From positions 70,351,474-70,415,473 of the forward strand of contig OU015528.1 of NCBI GenBank assembly GCA_907165065.1: 64,000 nucleotides of DNA. The letters are read 5' to 3'. A model generated the notes under the pieces. The model worked only from the letters and a program-made list of their open reading frames with translations, was not told the origin of the DNA and ran no database searches. The position numbers and the translations under genes were made by a program. Positions 13,544-25,764 of this stretch are shown here, in pieces. How positions within the stretch are numbered: position 1 is the first letter of the stretch; each line of letters starts with the position of its first letter. Source of the stretch: Caprimulgus europaeus. Taxonomy: Eukaryota; Chordata; Aves; Caprimulgiformes; Caprimulgidae.

Positions 13544-14362
13544 AATGATCAAAGACTGTTTTTCTGTTCATTTGGAGAAATCAATGTAAAGTCTCATAAC
13601 AGTCATCATACTGTTAAAAGAAAAATATTAAGATGGTGGGCAGTGTTCTTGTGCTCTTGGATATTTTTTGCAGGCTATATAGTACCATGGGAAAAAAAGA
13701 GAGAAGAATAAAGCTGTATCGAGAAAAAAAAAAAATCCATTAAACCCGCTGTCTGTTAATAAATTGATTATAGTGTGAATTAGACGTAGTAGTCTGTGAG
13801 GATATCATTTGTATCCATTTCATTTCATCACCTTCCATTCCACTCTCCACAGTATCATTTTTATATATATATAAAAAAGCCCTTCTAAGTCACTTTCTGC
13901 TTCTGCCAAAAACCACAATGCAACAGTTTGGAAAATAAACAATATCAATACCTTCTGACACCTCTGGATTTTCTATGTAACCAGTTATTTCACTTAATCC
14001 TCCTGCAAATGAATTCATATAGGAAAAAAAAAAAATTTAAAAAAAAGGTAAGTGTGTTATGTTCTATGTAAGTAAGCATCATAACATTTATTCTAACAGT
14101 GGGTTCTCATTTCTTAAATCTTTCAAAGCCTCATATTTATAATACTTAAAATTGATTACATGCAGTGACATGGCCATTTCCAGCCTATTCCTTGTGACTT
14201 CATGAGTGTCCACAACCAGAAAACCTTTTGTGTAAATATTACAGGATTGTTTTCTTCAAATAAACCAGTGAGAAATATGAAATTCACTTTACTGAAATGT
14301 AATTCCAGAGCAAAATAACCCCTCGATATAAAATAATTATGAGCAATTTTTATTCTATTTAC

Positions 14363-14480
14363 CCAACAGTAGCAGTTTGACTGTCCTGGCTTCCCTCTCT
14401 GCATCTGCCTGGAGTTTCTTTTCCAGTTCTCTGGATCTCCTGGCTGACTCCTTGCTCTCAGAACTGGCTCCGCTGCCCAT
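14363..14480 (-). CDS. GNAT3: GNAT3 coding exon 1 (N-terminus, start codon)
   Basis: Encodes residues 1-39 plus the first base of codon 40. The translation begins [20 protein letters not shown] and ends in KLLLLG, very close to the mammalian gustducin N-terminus as I recall it. Gly2 is present as the N-myristoylation site. Residues 8-35 form the charged N-terminal helix that contacts G-beta-gamma, and KLLLLG is strand beta-1 leading into the P-loop. The start codon has A at -3 and G at +4, a strong Kozak context. The exon ends G|GTAAAT, a good 5' splice site. The next base pair completes Gly40 with exon 2. No cysteine lies near the N-terminus, consistent with myristoylation without palmitoylation, as in transducin. 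No frameshift or stop is seen. Confidence 0.95.
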
Positions 14481-14670
14481 CTTGAGGTGCTGAAAATCCT
14501 CTGTTTGTCCAGCTGATTTACTTCTTACCAGACTAGTTGATTTAATTCAGAAGGACAACAGCCTGTGCTTAAAGGAAATTTTAAAATCCCTTTCAACCTC
14601 TGTGTTTAGCCTTCAAATCAAACGGTCCTTTTTCACCTGTCACATGATCTGGAGATGCTACAGTCAAGGA

Positions 14671-14676
14671 TTTATA
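14671..14676 (-). promoter_or_regulatory. TATA-like box upstream of GNAT3
   Basis: TATAAA (read as GTATAAATCC on the minus strand) lies 191 bp upstream of the GNAT3 start codon. Initiation about 25-30 bp downstream would give a 5' UTR of roughly 165 nt. That UTR has no ATG other than a minimal start-stop ATGTGA at 14640-14645, right at the expected transcript start. No CpG island is seen, which fits a tissue-restricted promoter. Inferred from sequence only. Confidence 0.4.
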
Positions 14677-14700
14677 CAGGGACATAAAAAGGTACTGTTA

Positions 14701-14708
14701 TGATGTCA
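14701..14708. promoter_or_regulatory. CRE/ATF-like site upstream of GNAT3 TATA box
   Basis: TGATGTCA (TGACATCA on the other strand), a one-base variant of the CREB/ATF octamer TGACGTCA, lies about 25 bp upstream of the TATA-like box. The position is suitable for a proximal activator element, but an octamer variant can occur by chance. Confidence 0.25.
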
Positions 14709-15590
14709 TAGAATGAAAATGATCCATTCAAGAGCAAAACCAAAGTACGAGTAGATCTCTGTTCTTGTTCAGACAGGTTCCAGCTTCACAGACTTCAAAG
14801 AAATGTGCAGAATGTCTTGAAACAATAAAATTTGGAATAACTCAAGGAAAAAAAAAATTCAGCTCGTGAATCAGGTTTTATGCCCTGAAATGTATTTATT
14901 TTATTTATTTTTCATCTTTCTCAGTGATCATAGCTCTAAATATATGTATTCTTTTAGAATGACAGAATTTGGATGTACACAGTTGAGACATATTTTGTTT
15001 TGAATTATTAATTAACATGCAGAATATTTGCTGCATTTTCATATTATGGCAAGTAAATTTATTTTCTTGTAATGGTGAGGGCACTTGACTGCAATTCCTA
15101 ACATCTTTGGGATACTTTTGTGCAGCCATTCCTTGATAAATGTCATAGTCTTTTCCATTTTTCTATAATTTTATTAAGAGTTGTCAGTTGTCACGAAAAA
15201 CAACCCCTTTTTTTGTGTAAGAAAAGATACAGGTCAGACCCTCCCCACTGAGGTAACAATTTCATCTTAGTTTCTTCATGGTGCATTAGTAATATAGAAG
15301 TGTTTTATACAATACTGTGGAAATATTACTTGTCATGTGGTGTCAGCAGTGTATTGAGAAAATGTACTGTACTGTAATATTGTGGCAGTGAGTAAGAGTA
15401 AAATTATTGTCAGGACTAAAAGATCCAAAATACTTTATTTTTATTCTTTCTCTTCACTTTAAGAAATTCAATAATATAAATCTCACTAGTGTGCAAGACC
15501 ATAATGAATTGTAATATTAAACTTATTTACTTTCTAAAGTATTTCAATTATATAAAACATACAAACTCAAAATAATATTACAGGTCTGTA

Positions 15591-15610
15591 ATTATTGACT
15601 AGTCAATAAT
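15591..15610. repeat. Perfect 20-bp palindrome
   Basis: ATTATTGACTAGTCAATAAT is its own reverse complement, with no spacer. It lies 1.1 kb upstream of the GNAT3 start. It could be a dimeric binding site or a cruciform, or chance. Confidence 0.6.
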
Positions 15611-16929
15611 GCTCTGAGTTTGCAGTATGTAAGCTTGTAAGGTTTAGCCTGGAAATAATGTTTAAGGGATATATAAGCATACAGGAGTGATGTTAGATGT
15701 ATTTTTAGGTTGGAAGATAAATGAAAAGGAGGACCAGAGACAAAGCATTTAGCTCATACCATCCAATTGGAAAGAAATTTTCCCAGAGCAGAGGCAGGTG
15801 GACCTCAGATGTAACAGGAAGGTAGCTGGTACTGGATGGGGAAGATGGGAGTGAGGAATAAAGATCACCAGTGGTACTAACGAGTTCTGTGCTGTTAGAG
15901 CAGGAGAGATCTGACTTCTGAGAAAAGACAGGTCCTTTGCTGTGCTTGTCCCATTCAATAGTGTCTTCTCAGACCGGAAATGGAGACCATATACTGTAAT
16001 AAAGATCTTAAATTGTGCTTTTTCAGCGCGTGCTTCTCAGTCAGTGCAGCAGGAAGCCCTGTTTCCAGCCTCCTTGCACTGTTTTGCCAGAAATGAATGA
16101 TCAGTACTTGTTAACAGCTGAATTTTTGCATACACATTTACAATGCAAGAAAATTTTCTGTTTTGTTAAGCCTATATTCCTACTTTGTTTATTCTTTAAA
16201 ATAGGCTGTAATAAGATCTTTATGCAGCCATAATAACAACTAATTTGTTTAAAAAATGAAAATAAGAAGCTTCAGAAGTGTGATTACAGTGCCAGGTGTC
16301 TGTTTCTCAGAACCAGGGGCAAGTACAGTGCTCCTATGGATTTCAGTGAGTTTGAAAACTAGGTCTGTTCGAGCATTTCTGAACACTAACAGAATTTACA
16401 AATTAACTGATATAGTCACAAATTATGGAGATTAACATCATCTACAGATTAAGGGCTCAACCCTCCACTGAATTATTCCAGGCATATACTAGTATAACTC
16501 TATTCATTTTTCATTTAATTTCTCCAGTATCGAACTGGAATAGTGTAATGGTAAACTAGGTGCTGTTCAGATGTACTAAAAGAAAATGAGTGTAAATAAA
16601 TAATGATTAAAGCTTTACATCATTTATTCTAGATGGAAAACAATGGAAAATCAAGTGTGCATCCCACAGTATAATTTCTAATATTCTCTGTTGCTATTAT
16701 GACTACATACAGGAATCGGCTTTAAATAAGTAGGTGTCTGATACAAGCAGGCTATAAAGAGAATGTGTATATGTGTATATATACTTCATAAACATGTAAT
16801 ATCTGTAACATCTTATCCACTTGATTCATGCACTTCTGCCTTCAAACTCTTAACTAAATAGTTTACTGGAAAAACATAGCAAACTTTCTATTTCTCTGGA
16901 GAGCTAACAGGATTCTGTTCTGCTTTAGA

Positions 16930-16964
16930 CATCATCATCATCATTGTCACCATCATCACCGTCA
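16930..16964. repeat. Degenerate (ATC)n microsatellite
   Basis: CATCATCATCATCATTGTCA followed by CCATCATCACCGTCATT: an interrupted trinucleotide run. Confidence 0.8.
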
Positions 16965-18749
16965 TTAACTATATTTTGACTGAGGTAATTTTTGCTGATG
17001 ATTAAGCCAGAAGTAATAGACACTGCCTTACAGGGTTCAGTTGAATATAAAATGTTTTGTGATCCCTTTCCTCCACCTCTTCTCTGTTCAATAAAAATAA
17101 GATCTCTCCCTGCCTTTCTTCTGTTAATCAGACACATATATTTGAAATTGAAATCTTTGAATGAGAGTAAGTCTGGAAAATGGTCCTTTGAAATGCAATC
17201 GTGTTTTGTAAAGAGTATTAGTTTTATGTTATTGCCGTTGTTTCTAGTGATGCACTTTAGGTGGTGCTGATAAGGTAGATCGTACACTGAAGGCATTCTG
17301 TAGCTAGCAATAGTTCTTAGAGACTTTCTGAAAGGTTCTCTAAAATGATCTGTTCAGAAGTCATGGATTTGGGATTCTGGATTCCAATTCCAAATTTTTA
17401 TTTTGGAACTTATATTAAAGGAATACTGGTTGGGTATTTCTATTTGGCAAGTAATATGTATTGATCTGTTAATACAATCTTTCAATTAACTTAGATTTTC
17501 ATTTTAATTTTATTCTGAAAGTAACAATACTCTCCCCAGTCAAAGAAAGAGAGATAGCTTAGGAAATTCAAACCTTCTAAGTTTTTCTCTCTTATTTTAT
17601 TTATAAGTCCTTGCATTTACAAACTGTTCAGATTGGAGTCTGTTCATCTTTTCCATGTTTCACTGTAACTAACGTTTTCCCTTTTCCCTGATTGATTCCC
17701 TGAAAATTTGGAAGAATGTAATTGATGCAAAAGGAGGAAGTTTTAGTAAGAATAGAATTCTCCAAAATTAGGAACTTTCAATACACTTCCTTCAGAATAC
17801 TCCTAAATAAAGGAAGCCTGAAAAATCTTCAGTACAATGCCTGTTACAATCAAAGGAAACCTTTCAGCTCTTCCAGTTGGCTACTGATTTTCTTCCAATA
17901 CACAAGAAAAAAACAACACAGCTAGAAATTGCTCTATTTCATATTGGCAACATTTTAGTGGAAAAAAAATATTTCCCTTACACCTTGAACATTGATAAGC
18001 CCATCTAGACTTTTCTAACTACTGATATGCAGAGATATCTGCTGAATGACAGATGTCCTAAAGACACAATAAAGCAGGTACAGAGGCTACTTATATGCTC
18101 CCAATCAGCACTGGTATTAGTGTGGCTCCACAGCAAGCTGCATTAACAGGGCATAAAGCCAGAGCTTATGAAACCTGTTAAGAGTCAAGGTTTATTACCT
18201 CTGGAACTCAGCCATAGTCATGGGGTGGAAATGTTTGTGGATCTGTGGACCTATCTCCACAGAGGGCTGTGTTCCACTATGTGAAGTTTACAGTTTGGAT
18301 TATCATCTGCCTTGTACAGTGTAAACACATGCATATTGCTTGACTGCTGTAAGTGATATACCAGATGGATTTTAATCCTTCTGTGAGGTTTCCATCTCTC
18401 AGACTCTCAAGAACGTAAGATGAACCCTGAAGAAACTGGTAGAGTTGACTTCAGAGCTGGCTATCTAGCCTAGCAGTAAAGTCTAACAGGTGGAGAATCT
18501 TTGGGTAGTAGCTTAACCATGGAGGGCTTCTCAAGCAATCTCGTCTTGCCACTCTGATCCTCTTCTAAGATATTGTGGCTCAGTCACAAAACTGAAACTG
18601 TTCAAGCTTGATTGAGATGTGAAGCCCACAAAAATTGTCCGGATAAGCATCTAGCTCCTCTTAAGAATCATATCCATACATCTCAAGCCAAAGGGAAAAT
18701 GTATCAAAATCAACACCAACTGTACTATGGCACTGAGATATCTGACACA

Positions 18750-18840
18750 GATCAAGTAAATATGACAGTTTATTGACAGAGAAGGTTGAGATGCTATGGA
18801 ATGGAGTCCTTTTATACCTCAGATACCTATGCTGGGGAAG
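18750..18840 (-). mobile_element. Possible decayed LTR core
   Basis: On the minus strand GGTATAAAAGGACTCC is followed about 45 bp later by CTGTCAATAAACTGTC. A TATA box and a polyadenylation signal at this spacing are typical of an LTR U3/R. Element ends and target-site duplications could not be defined. Confidence 0.25.
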
Positions 18841-19089
18841 TCAAAACACAATACACCAACACAAAAATTAGGTGATACCTGAGATAAATCATTCACCAGC
18901 AAGAATGGCTCATCTAATCTCTCCTTCTCCAGTCACACAGGTAAGTGGTCTTTTACTGAAATGATTTTATGTTAAAATATAGAGGTTCCATAAGAAAGAG
19001 TCATTGCAGAGTGTCATGTCAAACTCTTTGAGGCCTTAGGAACTCACAGACCAGCTTCATTACTTAAGGTAAAATTAACTGAGATTTCT

Positions 19090-19551
19090 TTAATAGAAAA
19101 ATAGAACAATTTAGGTTGGAAGGAACCTCTAGAGGTCTCTAGTCCAACCTTCGGCTCAAAACAGAGATATGTTCAAAGTTAAAGTTTCTCAGGGCTTTGC
19201 ATTGCTAAATTATGAAGTATCCAAAGACAAAAATTTCACAGCCTTTCCAGGCAGCCTGTTCCAGCACTTAAAGGCTCAGTATGAAGATTTTTTTCCATTT
19301 CTCTGATTGGAATTTCCTTTGCTCGAGCATGTGACTGTTATGTCTTTTTCTCAGGAGAATTTGACTCCGTCAGCTCCCCTTTTTCTTAATAGAAGACTAC
19401 AGTTAGATCCTCTCATTAGCCAGGAGGAGCAAACCCAGTATCAGTTTCCCCATATGCTTCAGCTCTCTAATCTTAATTGTCTCACTCATTACAATCTCTC
19501 TTTTCTTTTTAAATGTATTTATTTATTTATTTATTTATCCATTTCAAATAT

Positions 19552-19586
<35 letters not shown>

Positions 19587-19925
19587 TTATTAACTGGTCC
19601 AAAACCTAGAAACATTTATTGGATGTGCCCTCAAGAAAGCTCAGTGGGGGTATTCCCTCGAATTGATGGTTGTATTCTTATGGCATCCTAGTAGGTGTCC
19701 AACCTTGCCTAAGGCCATGTTCCTGTTCATACACTAGTTACTGTCCACTAATCAAATCCTTTTCTGCAAAGCCACTTTCTCTCTAGTCATCTCCAAGCCT
19801 GTAATGTCTCATGGAGTTTTTCTGTTCCAGATGCAGGAGTTTGCATTTGCCCTTGAGCTTCACAAGGTTCATTCCTCTAGCTTACTGAGGTCTGTCTGAA
19901 CAGCCCTGCCCTGTAGCACACCAAC
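19090..19925 (-). mobile_element. Old, strongly diverged CR1 copy interrupted by a microsatellite
   Basis: The plus strand shows a decayed CR1 3' end (TTAGGTTGGAAGGAACCTCT at 19110 and CAGGCAGCCTGTTCCAGCAC at 19248). After the (TTTA)n run, 19610-19925 translates on the minus strand to relics of the reverse-transcriptase C-terminal region (a DLSKLEEW-like start, then stops). Frames are broken many times. Confidence 0.7.
19512..19590. repeat. (TTTA)n microsatellite
   Basis: Two TTTA arrays split by ATCCATTTCAAATA, lying inside the diverged CR1 copy. Confidence 0.95.
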
Positions 19926-22900
19926 CACTAATAAGCACTGTTCAAAGTTAATGTTGAGTAAGTTAATCCAGAGCAATACACAAGCACACTTGAAATTCAG
20001 TGGTTGGGCAAGAGCACTGTTTGCAACTGGAAAAAGTTAACAAGTTTCTTGAGTCTTTTCAAACACAATTGAAAGCATATCCTCATAAAAACAGATGAGC
20101 ACTTAACTCAGAGCAACTCAAGCATACGATCTAACAGTTCTTTAATATTATTCCTATTATGTACTCATTGTGAAGCCTTTTCTGTATGCACTGCATGCTT
20201 CCACAGTGATTTAAATATCATTTTATATGAAATATAATCTTGTAGTCCTGGTGCTTGTAATCATCTGTTTACTTCAGATTCCATTTATTGATGAATCCCG
20301 CTGTTTATCCTCTTGCTTCAATTAAAAAAAAATCAGTTCTACATAGCTCTCTTCATCATTTTTCAGAAATTAAAATAAATCTAACATAACTGTTTCAGAA
20401 GGGTCACATAACTGAACTTATTGTTCTAGATACCATCTGGGAAAGTTTGTGGGGTGAACTATCATCTGTATTTTCCATGCCATGGAAAAAAACCTTATTA
20501 AAATATGAAAAACTAATATACTGATAATTGTTAAGAAAAAAAATATATGGTTCATTTCAACTAAGACACTTATATGGCTATTTATCAATAGTTCAAATTT
20601 TTGTGCTCTTTTTTAATATTATGTCCGTATTTTGACAAAAGGAGATTATTTTTCAGATTTAATATCCATGTTAACTTTGTTCATGTAGGAAAATGATGCG
20701 ATTGTGGGATCTCTTAAACTTCAAGTTCCTGAAATTTTCCAACTGAAAATAACAAGAAAGCACTCCTAAGTTATTCATGGGGAAGAAAATATTGTTTCTA
20801 TGAAAAACATTCACAAGTAAAGAATACATTAATAGTTTACTTAAGCTGAAAATTTTGCCTTTTTTTTCAAAATATTAAAAAATATAAAATTTTGATTCTT
20901 TTTATTTTCTCTGCTCCTGTCTAAAACTCTGTTTCTGTTTTCTGCACTGGATATAAACAAGTGACTGCAGTCTTATATTTTTGGGTTCCCCCCCCAGTTT
21001 GTCATCTCCTTTCTAGGAAACACAGCCAAGCAGCAGAAGAAAAAAGGAAATCTTGTCCCTTAACTCTGTAGTAGTATCAGAGTAATGACTCTATAACATT
21101 TGCAAAGTCATTTAGTTATATGAGAAGGGGAAAAGAAGTGGTATATGCATTTGTTTTTACTGCTTACAACAGTGAAAAGGAAGTAGAAGGAAAGAAACAA
21201 CATTGCAGATGTCAAGAAGAAATATTTTTTTAAAAACAATGAGCTGATACTTTTTCAATACTTCAGATCAGATTTTTTTTCACAAAATATTGATATATGC
21301 AATAATTCTTTTCCCTACTTGTGAAAATCTCAAACTCACTATGAGATACATGAACTGTACTAGGTTCAGCACACTCATTATCCTCCGTTCTATATTTGCA
21401 GCACATGCTGATGCAATGGAATATGTGACATTGTGTGAGCAAAGATTATTGAGTGCTGGGCGGAGGCTCGCTGGCTGAGTATCAGTCCAGATAAAACTCA
21501 CATAATTTTGGCAAGTTTACCAATACTTAGCTGAACATAGGCTGAAACTCTGCCAGCTTTCTGACAGCAGATGTGCGGCTGAGCTACTACGTTCAGATTA
21601 AGAACTGATCATTCCAAAAGTTTAAGCTTGATGTATAGATTTGGCTCACCAATGAAAAAGCAATTTCCATGCAAAGCTATAAAAGAAGCCCAAACCCTTC
21701 AGTCTCTCCTGAACCAATAATCTGACTCCAGACCACGCTTATGGGCTGTCTGTGATATATTTGAAAGAACTATGAAAACTTCACTGAGCACTACTGATTT
21801 CCCCTGATTTCTCACATGAGGACAGCACATATCTCAGGGTCTGACCTTTCTACAAAGATTAACAAATGATCTCTCTGCTACGGTGAGTTTAAATTTTCTC
21901 CTGACTTATTGCAGATTCACCCAAGAAAATTAAAGAGAACAGTCAGAATGTAATGCATTATAACTAATAACTGATTTGGGGTATTTGAACTGATTAACTT
22001 GTATTTCTTACTGGAGTGTCTGATGCTCTCTCCTGCTGACTCCTGCAAGGGGGGCATCTTGTACTTTTTTGGAAAACAAAACAAAACAAAACAAAACAAA
22101 AAGAATCTTATAAAAAAAAAAATAAGTGATGCCTGCCTTCTCTGCTAAAAGGATTTAGTTTCTAGTACAAGGTGAACAGTCAACATAGTACGTTAAAAAA
22201 AAACCAAAAACCTTTAAACAATGGGGAATTATTTTGTCAACATCCCATTCTGAATATTTCCAATTCCCAGTAGACTCATATATTAAGACCTGCCAAGTCC
22301 CACAGTGCCTTGCACAGCCAGAAATGAACGAAGAGCAAAAGCAAACACAATTCTGATTTGACTTGTAGAACTCTTTGAATAACAAACATTTTAACCTTTC
22401 CTTCTGGTGTCAAACTAACATGCAGGGAAAAATACAGAAAAGACAAAAAGACATTTTTCCCATCAAACTGGCATTCCTTCCCTTTAGCTGGCAAACTTGT
22501 CCCAGCTAAGCCAGGCTGTGACTGCAGACCCTTCAGCAGAATGCGAGCTGCTCCGTACTGTAACGCAGCTGTGGAATGGCTGGATAAATCTGATTTCTGA
22601 ATGCTGAAGAGGATGTCAGGAGGTGGCTTAAGTTTGGTGTGTTTTCCAGGATGTCAGCTGAATTGAACTATGCCGTGTGGAGTGTGCCGACAAAATATCT
22701 TTTCCATAAGAGCTGTCACTGTGTTGTAGTAATCCCTATAGAAAAGACTGGAGAAGAAATTGTTCTGCTGAGATAATGCGCTGCGTCTGAAGAGATCTGT
22801 TTTATTCTATATAGATTTTTATACTGCATATTTCGGGAAGCTGACTAACATCTGCTGCATGGTATTTGTTTTTTCATGCACACTCCAGGCCATAATAATA

Positions 22901-25180
22901 ACTAAATATGATCCTTATTTTGGTAGGTTTTTAGAGAAGATGGTGGTGTTAAATTTTTTAAAAGATACATTTCACTGTAACTCTGTGTTAGACCTGATTA
23001 ATTCAAAGAATAGAACATGGCAGCAAAACGTGGTAAAGCAAAAGTGAGAATAATATTTAAATTATTCTGGGAAAACCGTCTCCTGCTCAGTATAACTTCT
23101 GGAAGGAAATTTATTTCTCCAGAGGAGCAAAGTTGTCTCTCATTATTTTTGTGGCTTGTAACCATTTAAGCCCTATAGGTTGTTTTCTTCTGTGGCCAGA
23201 TATGCTTAACTTTCCAATGTCTTCAACCAAGAGACCTACAGTACTTTCCATCTTGATGGTATCCTAAAATACTGTAAGATGGTGGCATGACATACCTCAT
23301 TCTGACCCCTGCAGCATGTGGAGCAAATACTGTGAATTTTCACTCTTTGGGGATTGGAAGAATTAATTATGGTTTTAGTATTCTTCCATTCTGCTTATAA
23401 AGCAGTGTTCTAATTAATACAACTCTAGCTGACACTTCCCCTAGAAAAATATGTATTGTCCTGGGAAGAATTCAAGGGAAAATGGAAATTATCTCATTCT
23501 TAGCTCCCACTCCCCTTAAAGAGGAACTTAAAAGCTGATCATTTCTTCCTGAGTTAGGCAGGCCTCCACCCCAAAAATGTTCTGTTCTTAGAGAGGAAAG
23601 GAAAAACAAAATCAAAATGTTATTACTACTCTTCTGAATAGAATGGACACAGATCAGACTCCCTGGGTATTTGGGAAAGGTGATCCTAAGCACATACATT
23701 AAGAACTCCAGCTACATACAATAAGTCGATGGGAAATAAAAGTAAACAAAAAAGTAGGTGCAAAGGAAATGGAAGAGCCTACAACATTAGCCAGATGTTT
23801 TGTGAGTGCCAATAGTGTCTAAGTGTTGTTCCATAGCAGCTGGAAGTAGATCTCTATCTTCAATAGTGTCCGACTTCAACTGTGTAAATGGAAGCGTGAA
23901 CTTTATTTGGTAGTTATACAATAACATGTTGTGATGGGGAACATCTCTGTACCTTCAGCCACCATCTTAGTTTATGCTTTCAAGAGTGATGTTTTTGTTC
24001 CTCAAAACCACATTATCGTTTCCAGAATTAAATATTATCCTTTCAGTTTTATTCTCAAAGTTGTTACTTTAGAAAGAATTACTTTCTGGTCTCCTGAAGT
24101 CTTGTTCTCTCGGTATCTACAGATGCTTTGTGGAAATGTCTCCCCTTAATTCTTTTCTTTCCAGCATTTATCATGTCTCAAAGTTGGCTTTATCTGAGTC
24201 TGCTGCTAAGTGAAGTGCAGAACAGAATCTACCAGTTCTTTGGACAGTGACTGTGTTTTCCCATGTACTTATTTGAGTGTTTTTCTCATTAGAAGTTCTG
24301 CACGGTAAGCCTGCAGTTATTTAAGATACTGTGTGGGATAACTTGAGTGATCCAATGTTATAGTGTCTCATGTTCCAAATGTTTTGTTTGTTCTGGCAAT
24401 GGATTTGATGTTTTCATGTTTATTATTAAATCTGTTGTGGCAGTGCTTTCATGGGGTGCAGGGTGAGATTTCCTCCAGAAGTCATTGTAGTGCCCATCCC
24501 TTATTTTAAAGTGTTGTGTAGCTAGCAAGCTGTGTTACTGATATTTCACACAACTCTGTCAAGCTCTTTATTTATTTGCGTGCCCTCTGCTGCTCCAGAG
24601 TCACCCTGAGGGAAAGTAATCTCTGGGTTGAAGTGTTGGCCAGATGCCACGCATGGCCCTGTGTGATTCCAGCTCTGTGGAGCGGGGCTGGTCACAGACC
24701 TGTCACGGTCCTGCTGGCTGAGCAGCCATGCCTCGTGCTTCAGTGTGGTGTTCTGCTTGGGTCTTAGATTTCATTTGTGCCTGCTCAGTTTTTAAGTTCC
24801 TCTGAACTGCAGACACTTCAGGGCTGGATGCCAAGCAGTTGTGATCAAACTCCTTATACATATTCAATTCCATATTCTATTCAGATTTCCATGTCACAGT
24901 TAAATCATTCCCTACATATGTAGCTTAGCAATGCAAGTTACTTTTCCAGATGACCAGCTCTCCTGGATTATCTTGTGGCATGTGACAGAAAGAAATAAGT
25001 CTCCTCACTCAGTATTTGCCCCATGCACTCAGTTATCACCTGTTGAATTTATAGGCAGCAGTTATAGTAGTAAATTCAAGAATGCCTGGCAATTATCCTG
25101 GAACTGGATTGTCTGTGCTTATAAATTTAGGGCAGTCCTGATAAAGAATTTGGTGTGTTTATGACATTCTCTGAACAGTT
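19926..25180. other. Intergenic AT-rich stretch
   Basis: No gene recognised. It contains an (AAAAC)n run at 22073-22101 and a GC-richer patch at about 24570-24780 with a chance-looking frame. Confidence 0.7.
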
Positions 25181-25184
25181 AACA

Positions 25185-25757
25185 GACTTGATGTGGTGGG
25201 GAAGTGATCGTCCCACTCTGCTTTGCACTGGTGCAGCCTCACCTTGGGTACTGTGTGCAGTTTTGGGTGCTACAGTATAAAAAGGATATAAAGCTACAGG
25301 AGAGTGTACAGAGGAGGCCACTAAATTGGTGAAGGGCTTAGATGGGAAGCTGTATGAGGAGAGACTGAAATTGCTTGGTTTGTTCAGTCTGGAGAAGAGG
25401 AGACTGAGAGGAGATCTCATTGCGGTCTAGAACTTTTTCACAAGGGGAAGAGGAGGGGCAGGTGCTGATCTCTTCTTTCTGGTAACCAATGATAGGACCA
25501 GGGGAAATGGCAGGAAGATGCACCACGGCAAGTTTAGATGCACATTAAGAAAAGGTTCTTCACCCAGAGGGTGCTGGAGCACTGGAACAGGCTCCCCAGG
25601 GAGGTGGTCATGGCACAAAACATGATAATATTCAAAAAGCATTTGGACAAGGTTCTCAGACACATGGTCTGAATCTTGTGACTGTCCTATGCTAGGGCAA
25701 GAGTTGGACTCAATGATCCTTCCAACTCACAACATTCTATGATTCTATGATTCTGTC
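25185..25757 (+). mobile_element. CR1 LINE fragment with intact 3' tail
   Basis: Starts in the [12 protein letters not shown]-type frame (TTGGGTACTGTGTGCAGTTT) and runs through the [15 protein letters not shown]-type block and the RTRGNG block. It includes CTCCCCAGGGAGGTGGTCAT and ends in a 3' UTR with ATTCTATGATTCTATGATTC at 25734-25753. The 3' UTR (TCTGAATCTTGTGACTGTCC) differs from the other copies, indicating another CR1 subfamily. Frameshifts and stops make it inactive. Confidence 0.93.
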
Positions 25758-25764
25758 ATCCTCT

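Larger units (their letters stand above)
6765..14362 (-). other. GNAT3 intron 1
   Basis: A 7598-bp intron with GTAAAT donor and CTGCAG acceptor. It contains CR1 pieces at 7165-7226, 7320-7750 and 9297-9614, a (GA)n microsatellite at 11716-11763 and a 42-bp tandem duplication at 13461-13543. Two GC-richer blocks (8930-9020 and about 9780-10110) have no recognised feature; the open frames there look like chance. The rest is AT-rich intron. Confidence 0.9.
14810..19080. other. Intergenic region upstream of GNAT3
   Basis: AT-rich DNA with no recognised gene. Minor features are a 20-bp palindrome at 15591-15610, an (ATC)n-like run at 16930-16964 and a possible decayed LTR around 18750-18840. The open frames here are short and show no family motif. 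Confidence 0.7.

Noticed and set aside
24576-24767. 63-codon frame in a GC-richer patch
   Set aside because: Short, no motif; could be an unrecognised old repeat.
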